A DNA stretch of 64,000 nucleotides, from the NCBI RefSeq assembly GCF_002343915.1, contig NZ_NETK01000001.1, positions 7,764,001-7,828,000 of the forward strand, read 5' to 3'. The notes beneath the pieces were generated by a model. The model saw nothing but the letters and a program-made list of their open reading frames with translations. It was not told the origin of the DNA and searched no databases. Positions 16,644-23,733 of this stretch are shown piece after piece. The position numbers and the translations under genes were made by a program. Each line of letters begins with the position of its first letter. The stretch's first letter is position 1. This stretch comes from Nannocystis exedens. GTDB lineage: Bacteria > Myxococcota_A > Polyangia > Nannocystales > Nannocystaceae.

Positions 16644-17435
16644 CTAGTTACCGAACAGCGGGCCGGTGGACGTGTCCTGGCGCCGGCGCCGAGAGCGACC
16701 TGACGTCTGCTGCATCACCAGCTGCTCGTAGTGGTCCAGGAAGGGCCGCGCCTGCCGCATGAGTCGCTCGTACTCGGCATCCTTCCCCGCGCGTTGCAGG
16801 TCGCGCGCTTGCGCGTGGATGCCCTGGATGAAGTCCTCCATCTCGGCCGTGCTCTTCGCGCGGAGGAGTTCGTCGAGCTCACCGCCGCCGGCCTTCGGGA
16901 CGGCCCCCGAGGTCCTGGCCTTCGGAGCAGGCCGCGGGGGCCCGGCCGGGGGGTCGACCAGCACGTACCCGGCAGCTTTGAGCGACGCTGCGGCGGCGTC
17001 GCGCGAGGTGAACCCCGTGCCCTTGCTGCGCTTCGCTCCCATGGGGCGCCACGACCACGTCGGTGGGCCGTTGACCGAGGCGTGGAGGATGAGATAGGCG
17101 GGTTTCGCAGCGCCAGGGTTCGGGGCCGACGCGGTGGACTTGCTGGCGCCCGCGCGACGCCGGGCGCGAGGCGCCGACGAACGGACGGTGCAGCGGTGGG
17201 CGACGCCGGCCTTCGTCCGCTCGCGCTCTTGACGCTTGCGCGTCCGCTCGAGCTCCCGTTCGTGCCTGGCACGCAGCTTGTCGGCCTTGGCTTTCGCCCG
17301 CGCCTCCTCGGCGGCCTGGACCTTCGCCAGCTGCTCCTCCAACCGGCTCACGAGCTTGCGCGCCGCGGCGAGGCGCCTGGCGATCGCGGCGCATCGGGGT
17401 TCCTTCGTTGTCGTCTTGTTCTTCGGGCTGGCCAC
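16644..17435 (-). CDS. Basic coiled-coil late protein
   Basis: This 263-residue protein of the leftward late block has a strongly basic coiled-coil N-terminal half (residues 15-75, rich in Lys/Arg/Glu), a middle 'KPAYLILHASVNGPPTWSW' strand segment, and a C-terminal helical part rich in Arg. The basic charge would suit binding of packaged DNA. No family is recognised. Its TAG stop lies in the CTAG hit by the IS1380 copy. The 13-bp operator lies 35 bases upstream of its ATG, so it probably has its own promoter. Confidence 0.6.
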   Translation of the reverse strand: MASPKNKTTTKEPRCAAIARRLAAARKLVSRLEEQLAKVQAAEEARAKAKADKLRARHERELERTRKRQERERTKAGVAHRCTVRSSAPRARRRAGASKSTASAPNPGAAKPAYLILHASVNGPPTWSWRPMGAKRSKGTGFTSRDAAAASLKAAGYVLVDPPAGPPRPAPKARTSGAVPKAGGGELDELLRAKSTAEMEDFIQGIHAQARDLQRAGKDAEYERLMRQARPFLDHYEQLVMQQTSGRSRRRRQDTSTGPLFGN

Positions 17436-17470
17436 GTCTCCACGCTACGCGACCGCCGCCGCCCGCAACC

Positions 17471-17483
17471 CGTCCTAAGGACG
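17471..17483. promoter_or_regulatory. Palindromic operator CGTCC-TAA-GGACG
   Basis: The same 13-bp palindrome as at 14579, followed by the same TGT. It ends 35 bases from the start codon of the leftward gene at 17435. The identical spacing at two independent genes is strong evidence that it is regulatory. Confidence 0.65.
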
Positions 17484-17528
17484 TGTCGCCAGCGACGGCG
17501 TTGTCCGCTCGAGCCTGGGCGACTTTAA

Positions 17529-17624
17529 GACCGGGTCAACGCGACCGCCAGCCTTCACCACCCGCTCGGCGTCGACGGCCGCGGCGAGGTCGGCCGAGCA
17601 GGCCCTGCGCTTCGAGCATGCGTG
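17529..17624 (-). pseudogene. Decayed paralogue of the 672-residue late gene
   Basis: On the minus strand this reads 'HACSKRRACSADLAAAVDAERVV', close to 'HACSKRRACDADLAAVVDAERVV' in the gene at 18303-20321. It then jumps to the last codons of that gene: 17529-17548 and 18307-18326 share 20 identical bases. It is the 3' remnant of a tandem copy with an internal deletion. The host-style gene at 17702 sits between the remnant and the intact copy. The rest of 17484-17701 holds no gene. Confidence 0.6.
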
Positions 17625-17701
17625 CGGCCTCAAGATGCGTCGACGTGGCGGGGAGGTTTTCCCGGGGCGGTAGATCCTGAGCCGTGTTCAGTTTGCAGCA
17701 G

Positions 17702-18244
17702 ATGCGCCGGCCGGCGAAAGTGGTGCTGATGCTTCTGCACGCCCTGCTTTCCGCCGCTCTCATCTCCCAGCCGTCCGCCGAACTCGCGGTCGAGCCGGCA
17801 CCCGAACCTGCACCGGCGCTTGACGAGGAGGCTGCGCCGCGCCACAAGAGCGAGCAGTCACGCAAGCCAGACGGCTGTGAGGAGGACCGCATGGACTTCG
17901 AGCGCCGCAAGTGGCGGCTGACGGCCGGGCTCGTGTTCCCGGGCGCCGCCCTGGCGCTCGCGGGCGGCATCGTTTTCCTGCTCGCCCGCGAGTCGCCCGA
18001 GCCCGACGGCGGGCCGGTCTGCACCGTCGGCAAGCGCTGCGGCAACTCGTGCATCGCGCAGGAGTACGAATGCCATGAGGACGGCAACCTCGGTCCGGTG
18101 ACTCGCGCCGGCTGGATCGCCGGCACCTCGCTTGTGCTCGGCGGGCTCGGCCTGATCGTGGCGGGCATCCTTGCCCCGCGAAGGATGACGCCGCGGCGCG
18201 TCCAATGCTCATCCTCCGGATGCACTCTGGTCCTCCGCTTTTAG
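17702..18244 (+). CDS. Host-style secreted/membrane protein (cargo)
   Basis: This 180-residue protein has a signal peptide (MRRPAKVVLMLLHALLSAALISQPSA), an acidic Pro-rich linker, a membrane helix ('LVFPGAALALAGGIVFLLA'), a Cys-containing loop ('CTVGKRCGNSCIAQEYEC') and a second helix ('GWIAGTSLVLGGLGLIVAGIL'), ending in Val-Leu-Arg-Phe. Both the layout and the -RF end resemble the TPR-like host proteins at 47-50 kb. It runs opposite to the surrounding late genes and lies beside a decayed duplicate, so it is best seen as a passenger. ATG 17702 is preferred over GTG 17684 because it starts the signal peptide. Confidence 0.6.
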   Translation: MRRPAKVVLMLLHALLSAALISQPSAELAVEPAPEPAPALDEEAAPRHKSEQSRKPDGCEEDRMDFERRKWRLTAGLVFPGAALALAGGIVFLLARESPEPDGGPVCTVGKRCGNSCIAQEYECHEDGNLGPVTRAGWIAGTSLVLGGLGLIVAGILAPRRMTPRRVQCSSSGCTLVLRF

Positions 18245-18302
18245 CTGGCGTGCATCGCACGCTACGCACATCGTCGCTGCCCGATGACGTACCTGGGCTA
18301 CT

Positions 18303-20321
18303 TCACGACCGGGTCAACGCGACCGCGCCCAGGAGGGCCGCCGCCGCGACCGCCAGCTTGCCGCCGCCGCCCTGAGCGGCCTTCACGAGCTCCCCACGGA
18401 AGGGCACGCCCCCCTGCGGGGGTTGACCAGCTGGCGGGCGCACGGCGCCCTCGACCAGCTGGGCGTCGGCGGCGAGGCCGAGGCTCTTGCCGAAGTCGCG
18501 CCAGGTCCCGGTGACGCCGGACGCCCGCAGCTGGTCGGCGAAGGCCGGGTCGATGTCCTGGACGTCCGCCAGGTCGACGCGGAAGCGCAGCGGGTGCGTC
18601 AGGAGGCGCGCCCGCATCTCCTGGCAGAGCTGGGCCAGCTTCGTCCCCGACGCCCCCTTGAACGCCCCGTAGGGCTCCAGGGGGCCGACTTTCTGGTGGC
18701 GCACGTAGGCGCACACGAGCGTGGTCTGCAGCGAGCGCTCCTGCTGCAGCCGCAGGCGGTCGAGCGTCGGGTGGATGATCGCGTCGAAGGGCGAGGCGAA
18801 CTCGGCGGCGTCCGCCTCGGGCGGTGGCCACGGCATCTTGCGGTACCCTGCCGGCGCCGGGCCGGTCGCGTGCTTCCACTTCGCCGGCGAGACGACGCGC
18901 TCGGCGTCGACGACCGCGGCGAGGTCGGCATCGCAGGCCCTGCGTTTCGAGCACGCGTGCTGCTTCGGGAACGACCCGTACGGCCAGGTCAGCGCACCGA
19001 CGCGACGGGGAAGGTCCTCCTCGATCCACAGCGACGTCGTCCGCCCCGCCGGGTCGCCGGGCGCGAGGCCCTTGTAGACGTTCGGGGTGATCAGCGCGAA
19101 GCCGTGCGGGACCTTGAAGGGCGAACCGAGGAGCCAACCGCGCGGATCGTCGCGGAGGCGCACCGCGATCCACGGCTCCATCGCTGCGCCGAGGGACATG
19201 CGCGCCTCGGAGATCGTCTTCGCGTAGATGTCCTGCATCAACCGGAGCGGGTTGTTCCAGAGGTCGGCGAACGACTGCTCAAGCGCCTCGAAGGCGCGGC
19301 CCCACGCCTCGATCAGCTCCTCGGCGCGCACGGTGTACATGTCCGGGTAACCTGACTTCTCGGACATGTTCCACAGGACGGCCGCCGCGTTCGTCGCCGA
19401 CGGGTAGAAATCGCCGTTGTTCGTCACGGTAGGCGGCCAGGGCAGCGTCGCCTCGCGGGGTGTGAAGCCCTGCGGTCGGCGGATCACGCGGTTCAGGCGC
19501 GGGTCGGGCGGCGGGCCGGGCCGGGTCACCTGTACCGGGCCGAACATCCTCTGCGTGCCGGGCAGGGCGCCGATGTCGCCGCTCGTCGACCAGGGGATCA
19601 GGTTGTCCTTGCCCTCGAGCGGGGCCCACACGAAGCCGAGTGGGTCCCTCTTGCTGCCGCCGACGCCGAACCGCCAGGGCGTGCTCGGGTTGGTCCACGG
19701 CGGCCGGAACAGCCTCGTACGGTCAACGCCACCACCAAACGTGTCCAGCACGAGGTTGGTTAAGTCCTCGTCCGCCTCGCGGCTGTACTTGGCCCACGGC
19801 ATGACGATGGCGGTGGGCTCATTGAACATCCGAGCGAGCTGTAGGCCTGCTGCGAAGTACGCCTGCGCGAGCTGCTTGACGAGCGGCACGGAGGTGCCGA
19901 CGATCGCTGCGAGCGCCGCCGGCACCGCGACCTGGGTCAACGCGTGCTCCACTTGTTCGGCGCCAAGCTTGAACTCGCCCTCGGTTACCGCGAGCAGGTT
20001 GCGGACGTCAGTCAGGTTCGAGAACCCGACGTCCGCGAACACGCCCTGTAGCGCCCGTCCGGTCGGTGTTTTCTTCCACGTCGCCGCGGCCTTGATCTGC
20101 GACGTCAGGAAGTCGCCGACCCTGGTGGCCTTGCGCTTCAAGGCGATCCGCATCGCGTTGTAGGCCGACGTGCTGGCGTTCTCGAGGAGGTGTCGGACTC
20201 CCAGCTCCGACCCACGCAGCGCCTGAATTTTCTTGTCGAGGAGCGAGTCGTCGGAGGGCCAGAGCGAGTGGAACGCGTCGGGCACCTGCGCGAAGATCTC
20301 GTCGGACTCCGAAAGGCGCAT
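18303..20321 (-). CDS. Large late structural protein with C-terminal membrane helix
   Basis: At 672 residues this is the largest protein of the late block. There is no recognised family. The first 200 residues are helical with a hydrophobic stretch ('VAVPAALAAIVGTSVPLVKQLAQAYFAAGLQLA'). The middle is Trp/Pro/Gly-rich. A short Cys motif (HACSKRRAC) lies near residue 470. A membrane helix closes the chain (KLAVAAAALLGAVALTRS). The stop codon of the upstream lipoprotein gene touches its ATG (20321). Together with its tandem paralogue remnant this suggests a virion or membrane-associated structural role, but that is inference. Confidence 0.6.
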   Translation of the reverse strand: MRLSESDEIFAQVPDAFHSLWPSDDSLLDKKIQALRGSELGVRHLLENASTSAYNAMRIALKRKATRVGDFLTSQIKAAATWKKTPTGRALQGVFADVGFSNLTDVRNLLAVTEGEFKLGAEQVEHALTQVAVPAALAAIVGTSVPLVKQLAQAYFAAGLQLARMFNEPTAIVMPWAKYSREADEDLTNLVLDTFGGGVDRTRLFRPPWTNPSTPWRFGVGGSKRDPLGFVWAPLEGKDNLIPWSTSGDIGALPGTQRMFGPVQVTRPGPPPDPRLNRVIRRPQGFTPREATLPWPPTVTNNGDFYPSATNAAAVLWNMSEKSGYPDMYTVRAEELIEAWGRAFEALEQSFADLWNNPLRLMQDIYAKTISEARMSLGAAMEPWIAVRLRDDPRGWLLGSPFKVPHGFALITPNVYKGLAPGDPAGRTTSLWIEEDLPRRVGALTWPYGSFPKQHACSKRRACDADLAAVVDAERVVSPAKWKHATGPAPAGYRKMPWPPPEADAAEFASPFDAIIHPTLDRLRLQQERSLQTTLVCAYVRHQKVGPLEPYGAFKGASGTKLAQLCQEMRARLLTHPLRFRVDLADVQDIDPAFADQLRASGVTGTWRDFGKSLGLAADAQLVEGAVRPPAGQPPQGGVPFRGELVKAAQGGGGKLAVAAAALLGAVALTRS

Positions 20322-20728
20322 CAGTTAGTCTCTCGGTGAATGACACAGTAGCCATAATTGTCTGGCAACTGCCCACGCAGGCCACAGACCATAGGAAAGG
20401 CGAACTCGTCTGCTGGGCAATCGGCGTCTGCACCGCAGAGCACTGCACACTCACCGTAGAGGCACAGCTCGACGAAGCGGCTGGAGTCCAACGTGTTGCA
20501 ATCGCCAGGCTCCTCACAGGTTTGAACGCAGACGCCGGCAGTTACGGTCGTCGGGCCCATCGCAGCCATGTCGTCCCAGTCGTAGCACTCGAGCGCCCGG
20601 TCGCACGTTCTTTCCGGAATTTGCTGGTGGTCGTCGCATGGTTCACCCCACGCGGCGGGTCGCTCCTCGCTTTCTTTGCAGCTCGGGATGAGAACGACGA
20701 CCAGAGCGAGGACGAGACGTCGGAGCAT
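20321..20728 (-). CDS. Cys-rich lipoprotein (host-style cargo)
   Basis: This 135-residue protein has a lipoprotein signal (MLRRLVLALVVVLIPSC) and five Cys-containing loops such as 'WGEPCDDHQQIPERTC', 'VCVQTCEEPGDCN' and 'CAVLCGADADCPADEF', typical of secreted myxobacterial Cys-rich proteins. It lies on the same strand as the late genes and its stop overlaps the next ATG by one base, so unlike the other cargo it is integrated into the late operon. ATG 20728 is chosen; a TTG two codons upstream also opens the frame. Confidence 0.65.
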   Translation of the reverse strand: MLRRLVLALVVVLIPSCKESEERPAAWGEPCDDHQQIPERTCDRALECYDWDDMAAMGPTTVTAGVCVQTCEEPGDCNTLDSSRFVELCLYGECAVLCGADADCPADEFAFPMVCGLRGQLPDNYGYCVIHRETN

Positions 20729-20737
20729 GCCCAACTC

Positions 20738-20962
20738 CTACGGCGCCGGCGGCCCCGCCGTCAACCGGTCGAGCTCCGCCTGGGCGACCGCGAGTTCGAG
20801 GGTCACCTCGTCGAGCAGCTGCTCGAGCTCGTCGAGCCGCTCCTGCAGGCAGCGGGCCGCTCGTCGGCGCCGCCGCATCACGCCGCCGGCGAGGTAGTGC
20901 CCGAGCTCGGCCGCCGCGCCGCCGACAAGCCCGAGGAGGATTGCCTTCGCAACGTCGTTCAT
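20738..20962 (-). CDS. Small membrane protein with coiled coil
   Basis: This 74-residue protein has an N-terminal membrane segment (MNDVAKAILLGLVGGAAAELGHYLAGG), an Arg cluster (MRRRRRAAR) and a leucine-rich heptad helix (CLQERLDELEQLLDEVTLELAVAQAELDRL). It follows the 160-residue gene after 14 bases. The layout, one short helix then Arg then coiled coil, matches small virion membrane proteins or late assembly factors. Family unknown. Confidence 0.55.
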   Translation of the reverse strand: MNDVAKAILLGLVGGAAAELGHYLAGGVMRRRRRAARCLQERLDELEQLLDEVTLELAVAQAELDRLTAGPPAP

Positions 20963-20976
20963 GGCCACCAAGCTGC

Positions 20977-21459
20977 TCACGGAGGGAGGGTTTGCGGGGT
21001 GAGTAGGGCGGGGTCGATGCCGAGCTCGGTGGCCTGGACGATGACCTGCTGCAGGTACTGGTTGGCTGCCGCCTCGCTCAGCTTCCCGCCGTCGACGGCC
21101 CCGCGGTTCGCGTAGAGGGTGAGGCGCCAGAGGAACGCGACGTGCTTCTGGGTGATGGCCTTGGCCGCTTCGAGGTCCTGCGACAAGGGCAGCACGCAGG
21201 CGCCGAAGGCCTCGGCGAGCACGCGCTGCTGCCAGCCGGGCACGTTCGGCAGGCCGGCGACGAGCTTGCGCACCCACTCGAGCGCCCGGTTCTCGTCGGT
21301 GACCTCGAGGTCGCGGCAGCCGTTGATGAACCGGAAGCCGCGCTCCGAGGGAGCCGGCGCCGGCGCTCCGCCGGTGCCGCCGGCGTCGCCGGACTTTTTC
21401 TTCTTGCTGAACGCCAGAGCAGCCGCGCCGGCGATCGCCGCGGGGACGAGCCAACCCAT
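20977..21459 (-). CDS. Late protein: N-terminal membrane helix and KKKKSG linker
   Basis: This 160-residue protein begins with a membrane helix (MGWLVPAAIAGAAALAFS), then KKKKSG and a Gly/Pro/Ala linker, then a helical globular domain (residues 40-160, 'FINGCRDLEVTDENRALEWVRKL'). The same helix-Lys-run-Ser/Gly-linker layout is seen at 13755 and 22895, suggesting that several late proteins are anchored in one membrane. Its ATG overlaps the preceding stop by one base. Confidence 0.6.
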   Translation of the reverse strand: MGWLVPAAIAGAAALAFSKKKKSGDAGGTGGAPAPAPSERGFRFINGCRDLEVTDENRALEWVRKLVAGLPNVPGWQQRVLAEAFGACVLPLSQDLEAAKAITQKHVAFLWRLTLYANRGAVDGGKLSEAAANQYLQQVIVQATELGIDPALLTPQTLPP

Positions 21460-22028
21460 CAGGAATCTCCCTTCTCACGCGCCTTGATGAACTGCGCGCC
21501 GCCCCAGAGCGCGAGGCCGATAGCCGCGAACTTCGCCACGCCCCCCGCCGCCTCGCCGGCCCGCTTGAAGATCTGATCGATGATCGTCTGGGTCGGCACC
21601 GGTTGCGCTGGTGCGCTCGGCGTGACCCCGCCGAGGGCGCGTATCGCTGCGTCGACGTCGCAGCTGGCGGCGTGGCAGCGCGTCGCCATCTCGATGAACG
21701 TGCGAATCGGCCCGGCCAGCTCTTCGCCCATCTTCAGATAGTTCCAGTTGCTGTCGCCGTGCTCGGCCAGCACGTTCCAGGAGTCCCCGTTGCACAGATC
21801 TAGAGCTGCCTGCGTGGCTGGCGTGTAGCTGACTTTCTCGCCCTTGCGCTGCCGCTCCCAGAGCATCGTGTCGTAGGACGTGAGGCGCGTGACGAGGCCG
21901 TTCCGCACGACCTGCAGCATCTTCCGCATCTCGAAGTAGTCGTAGGGCGTGCAGTACCCGAACGCGCCCTTGCACGGGTCCTCTTTCGTCCGGCCGCCGA
22001 GGTTGAGGGGTTGGCACTCGTCGCTCAT
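21459..22028 (-). CDS. Late protein with C-terminal membrane helix
   Basis: This 189-residue protein is soluble for most of its length ('CKGAFGYCTPYDYFEMRKML', several Trp and Cys) and ends with an amphipathic segment and a membrane helix (VAKFAAIGLALWGGAQFI) followed by basic and acidic residues. It overlaps the M23-like gene by 4 bases and the next gene by one base, so it belongs to a translationally coupled late operon. No family recognised. Confidence 0.6.
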   Translation of the reverse strand: MSDECQPLNLGGRTKEDPCKGAFGYCTPYDYFEMRKMLQVVRNGLVTRLTSYDTMLWERQRKGEKVSYTPATQAALDLCNGDSWNVLAEHGDSNWNYLKMGEELAGPIRTFIEMATRCHAASCDVDAAIRALGGVTPSAPAQPVPTQTIIDQIFKRAGEAAGGVAKFAAIGLALWGGAQFIKAREKGDS

Positions 22029-22891
22029 GCGACCCCCAGGAACAGGCCCAGCAGCTCGCCGACCGGGACCTGCAGCACGCCCTCCTGCTCCTCGCCGTTG
22101 TCGTCGTCGCCGATCGCCGCCTGGGGCACGTTCTGGCCCATCGCCGACCGGAGCAGGTTCGCTGGATCGATGAGGCCCTCGGGCTTCGGCTGGCCGAGGC
22201 GCCAGACCTGGCGCGCGACGACCTGGCCGAGCGTCAGCGGCCGGTCCCACACGGTGACGTGCGCCATGGTGTCGCCCTTCGGGTAGGCGCCGATCTTGCC
22301 GATCGTGTCGCCGGCCTTCACGAGCGTGTTCTTCGCCGCGCCGGTGCCCGCGGCGATGCCCCCGATCAGGACGGTGCGGCCGGAGTCGGTGAGCATCACG
22401 ACCGCCTTCACAGTCGACTCCCACCCGTGCGTGCCAGACAAGATGATCCCCGGCTCCGGCGCACGCACGGCGGTCCCGAGGCCCGCGCGGAGGTCGACCC
22501 CGACGTGATATCGGGTCTGTGGGCCCTTCCACGGGCGCTTGGCGCCGAACTTGCCGCCCGCTGTCCAGTACATCGGCGTCTGCGCGACGGGCCATACCCA
22601 CGCGCCGGCGGCGGGCGGAGCGACCGGCTGCTGCGCGATGGCCACGCCCACGAGGCTGCGGAGCCGGACCCACGCCGCTCGGCAGGCCGCCTCGCCCGTC
22701 GCCGGCAGCTGGCGGGGACAGTCGCTGTAGAGCCGCCAGTAGGCGACGTTGGTCAGCCAGTCCTCGAGCGCCTGGCCGGGCTTGCGCGTCGCGTCGCCGT
22801 GCGTGCTCGGCCGTTCCTGGACGACGACCAGGGCGGCGGCGGCTTCGGCTGCCAGATCGGCAGCAGTCGGGGTGAGCGGAGCGGTTGCCAT
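22025..22891 (-). CDS. M23-like lysin-type protein
   Basis: This 288-residue protein has an N-terminal helical module (residues 35-82, 'DWLTNVAYWRLYSD...AWVRLRSL') shared with the next upstream gene. An M23 (lysostaphin/LytM) beta-fold follows: YHVGVD gives zinc ligands His129 and Asp133, with 'VRAPEPGIIL', 'KAGDTIGKIG' and His211 in 'MAHVTVWD'. In active enzymes the last motif is HxH; here the first His is Met209, so the catalytic base seems lost. The protein may bind rather than cut peptidoglycan, or use another residue. It probably acts at virion entry or release. Confidence 0.7.
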   Translation of the reverse strand: MATAPLTPTAADLAAEAAAALVVVQERPSTHGDATRKPGQALEDWLTNVAYWRLYSDCPRQLPATGEAACRAAWVRLRSLVGVAIAQQPVAPPAAGAWVWPVAQTPMYWTAGGKFGAKRPWKGPQTRYHVGVDLRAGLGTAVRAPEPGIILSGTHGWESTVKAVVMLTDSGRTVLIGGIAAGTGAAKNTLVKAGDTIGKIGAYPKGDTMAHVTVWDRPLTLGQVVARQVWRLGQPKPEGLIDPANLLRSAMGQNVPQAAIGDDDNGEEQEGVLQVPVGELLGLFLGVA

Positions 22892-22894
22892 GGT

Positions 22895-23695
22895 TCACGC
22901 CGGGGGGATGAAGATCATCGGGAAGTTGTTGCCGCTGCCGCCGGTGGCCGCGTTCGCCTGCTGCTCGGCCACCGTGCCGAAGATCGGCATGAACGAGATC
23001 CGGCCGGCTGGACCCCACAGGTGCGGCTCGATGCCGGGCCGCCAGAACCGCTTGTTCTGCGGCGCGTCGTTGATGCGCTTGAACGCCTGGTGGTTCGCCG
23101 GCGTGCCCTGGTGGGTGCCGTACGCAGCCGCGCTCACGCCGTAGGGGATGTCGCCTGCCTTCACCTGGTACCAGAAGCCCGGCGTGGGCGTGGGTCGGCT
23201 CTCCGGCAGGTCGTTCGCGGGCGGCTGCTGCACCGGCGGCAGCTTCAGCGGGGGCGGGGGCGGTGGGGGCGGCGGGGTCGGGGGCGGGCCTTGCTGGATC
23301 TCCGGCTCGCCGGGGATGACGATGCCGCCCTTCGGCAGCTTGCTGCTGATGCATTGTCGGAGGCGCACGAGCGCCGGCCCGTAAACAGGGTCCTGCGGCG
23401 ACGGCTCCGGCGGCGCGTCCGGGTAGACGGTCCAAAGCGCGACGCGAGCGAGCCATTCGGCGACCGTCATCGTGGCCGGCCGCGTGCGTCCCTGGAACTC
23501 CTGCGGCTTCATCTCGACCACCGCGAAGCACGCCTGGGTCTCCTTGCTCGTCTCGTTCTGAGGCGGCAACCCGGTGCCGGGAAAGGTCCCGTTCCCCGCC
23601 TCGTCCGCCGGCTCGGACGAGCTCGGGCTGGAGTTCTTCTTCTTGCCGAAGAGGGCGAGGAGGGCGACGACGGTGGCGCTGACAGCGACGAGCAT
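22895..23695 (-). CDS. Membrane-anchored, Pro-rich, LysM-like late protein
   Basis: This 266-residue protein starts with a membrane helix (MLVAVSATVVALLALFG) and KKKNS linker. A helical module follows (residues 74-115, 'AEWLARVALWTVYPDAP...ALVRLRQCI') homologous to that of the M23-like neighbour. Next come nine Pro residues in a row flanked by more Pro, then 'WYQVKAGDIPYGVSAAAYG', which resembles a LysM peptidoglycan-binding repeat. It lies 3 bases upstream of the M23-like gene. Together they look like a wall-binding and lysin pair. Confidence 0.6.
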   Translation of the reverse strand: MLVAVSATVVALLALFGKKKNSSPSSSEPADEAGNGTFPGTGLPPQNETSKETQACFAVVEMKPQEFQGRTRPATMTVAEWLARVALWTVYPDAPPEPSPQDPVYGPALVRLRQCISSKLPKGGIVIPGEPEIQQGPPPTPPPPPPPPPLKLPPVQQPPANDLPESRPTPTPGFWYQVKAGDIPYGVSAAAYGTHQGTPANHQAFKRINDAPQNKRFWRPGIEPHLWGPAGRISFMPIFGTVAEQQANAATGGSGNNFPMIFIPPA

Positions 23696-23733
23696 CAGGA
23701 CCTCAGGCAGTGGCAGGGAAGGTCAGCATGGTC

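Noticed and set aside
17684..17701. GTG at 17684 as start of the cargo membrane protein
   Set aside because: The six extra codons precede a good signal peptide that starts at ATG 17702.
19338..19368. Another 14-bp-period repeat inside the element (CATG...CATG)
   Set aside because: The two CATG are 27 bp apart, not 14 or 28, and lie in ordinary coding sequence.
22025..22891. M23-like protein as a host cell-wall enzyme
   Set aside because: It has no signal peptide, overlaps late element genes by 4 bases, and shares a module with the neighbouring late protein.
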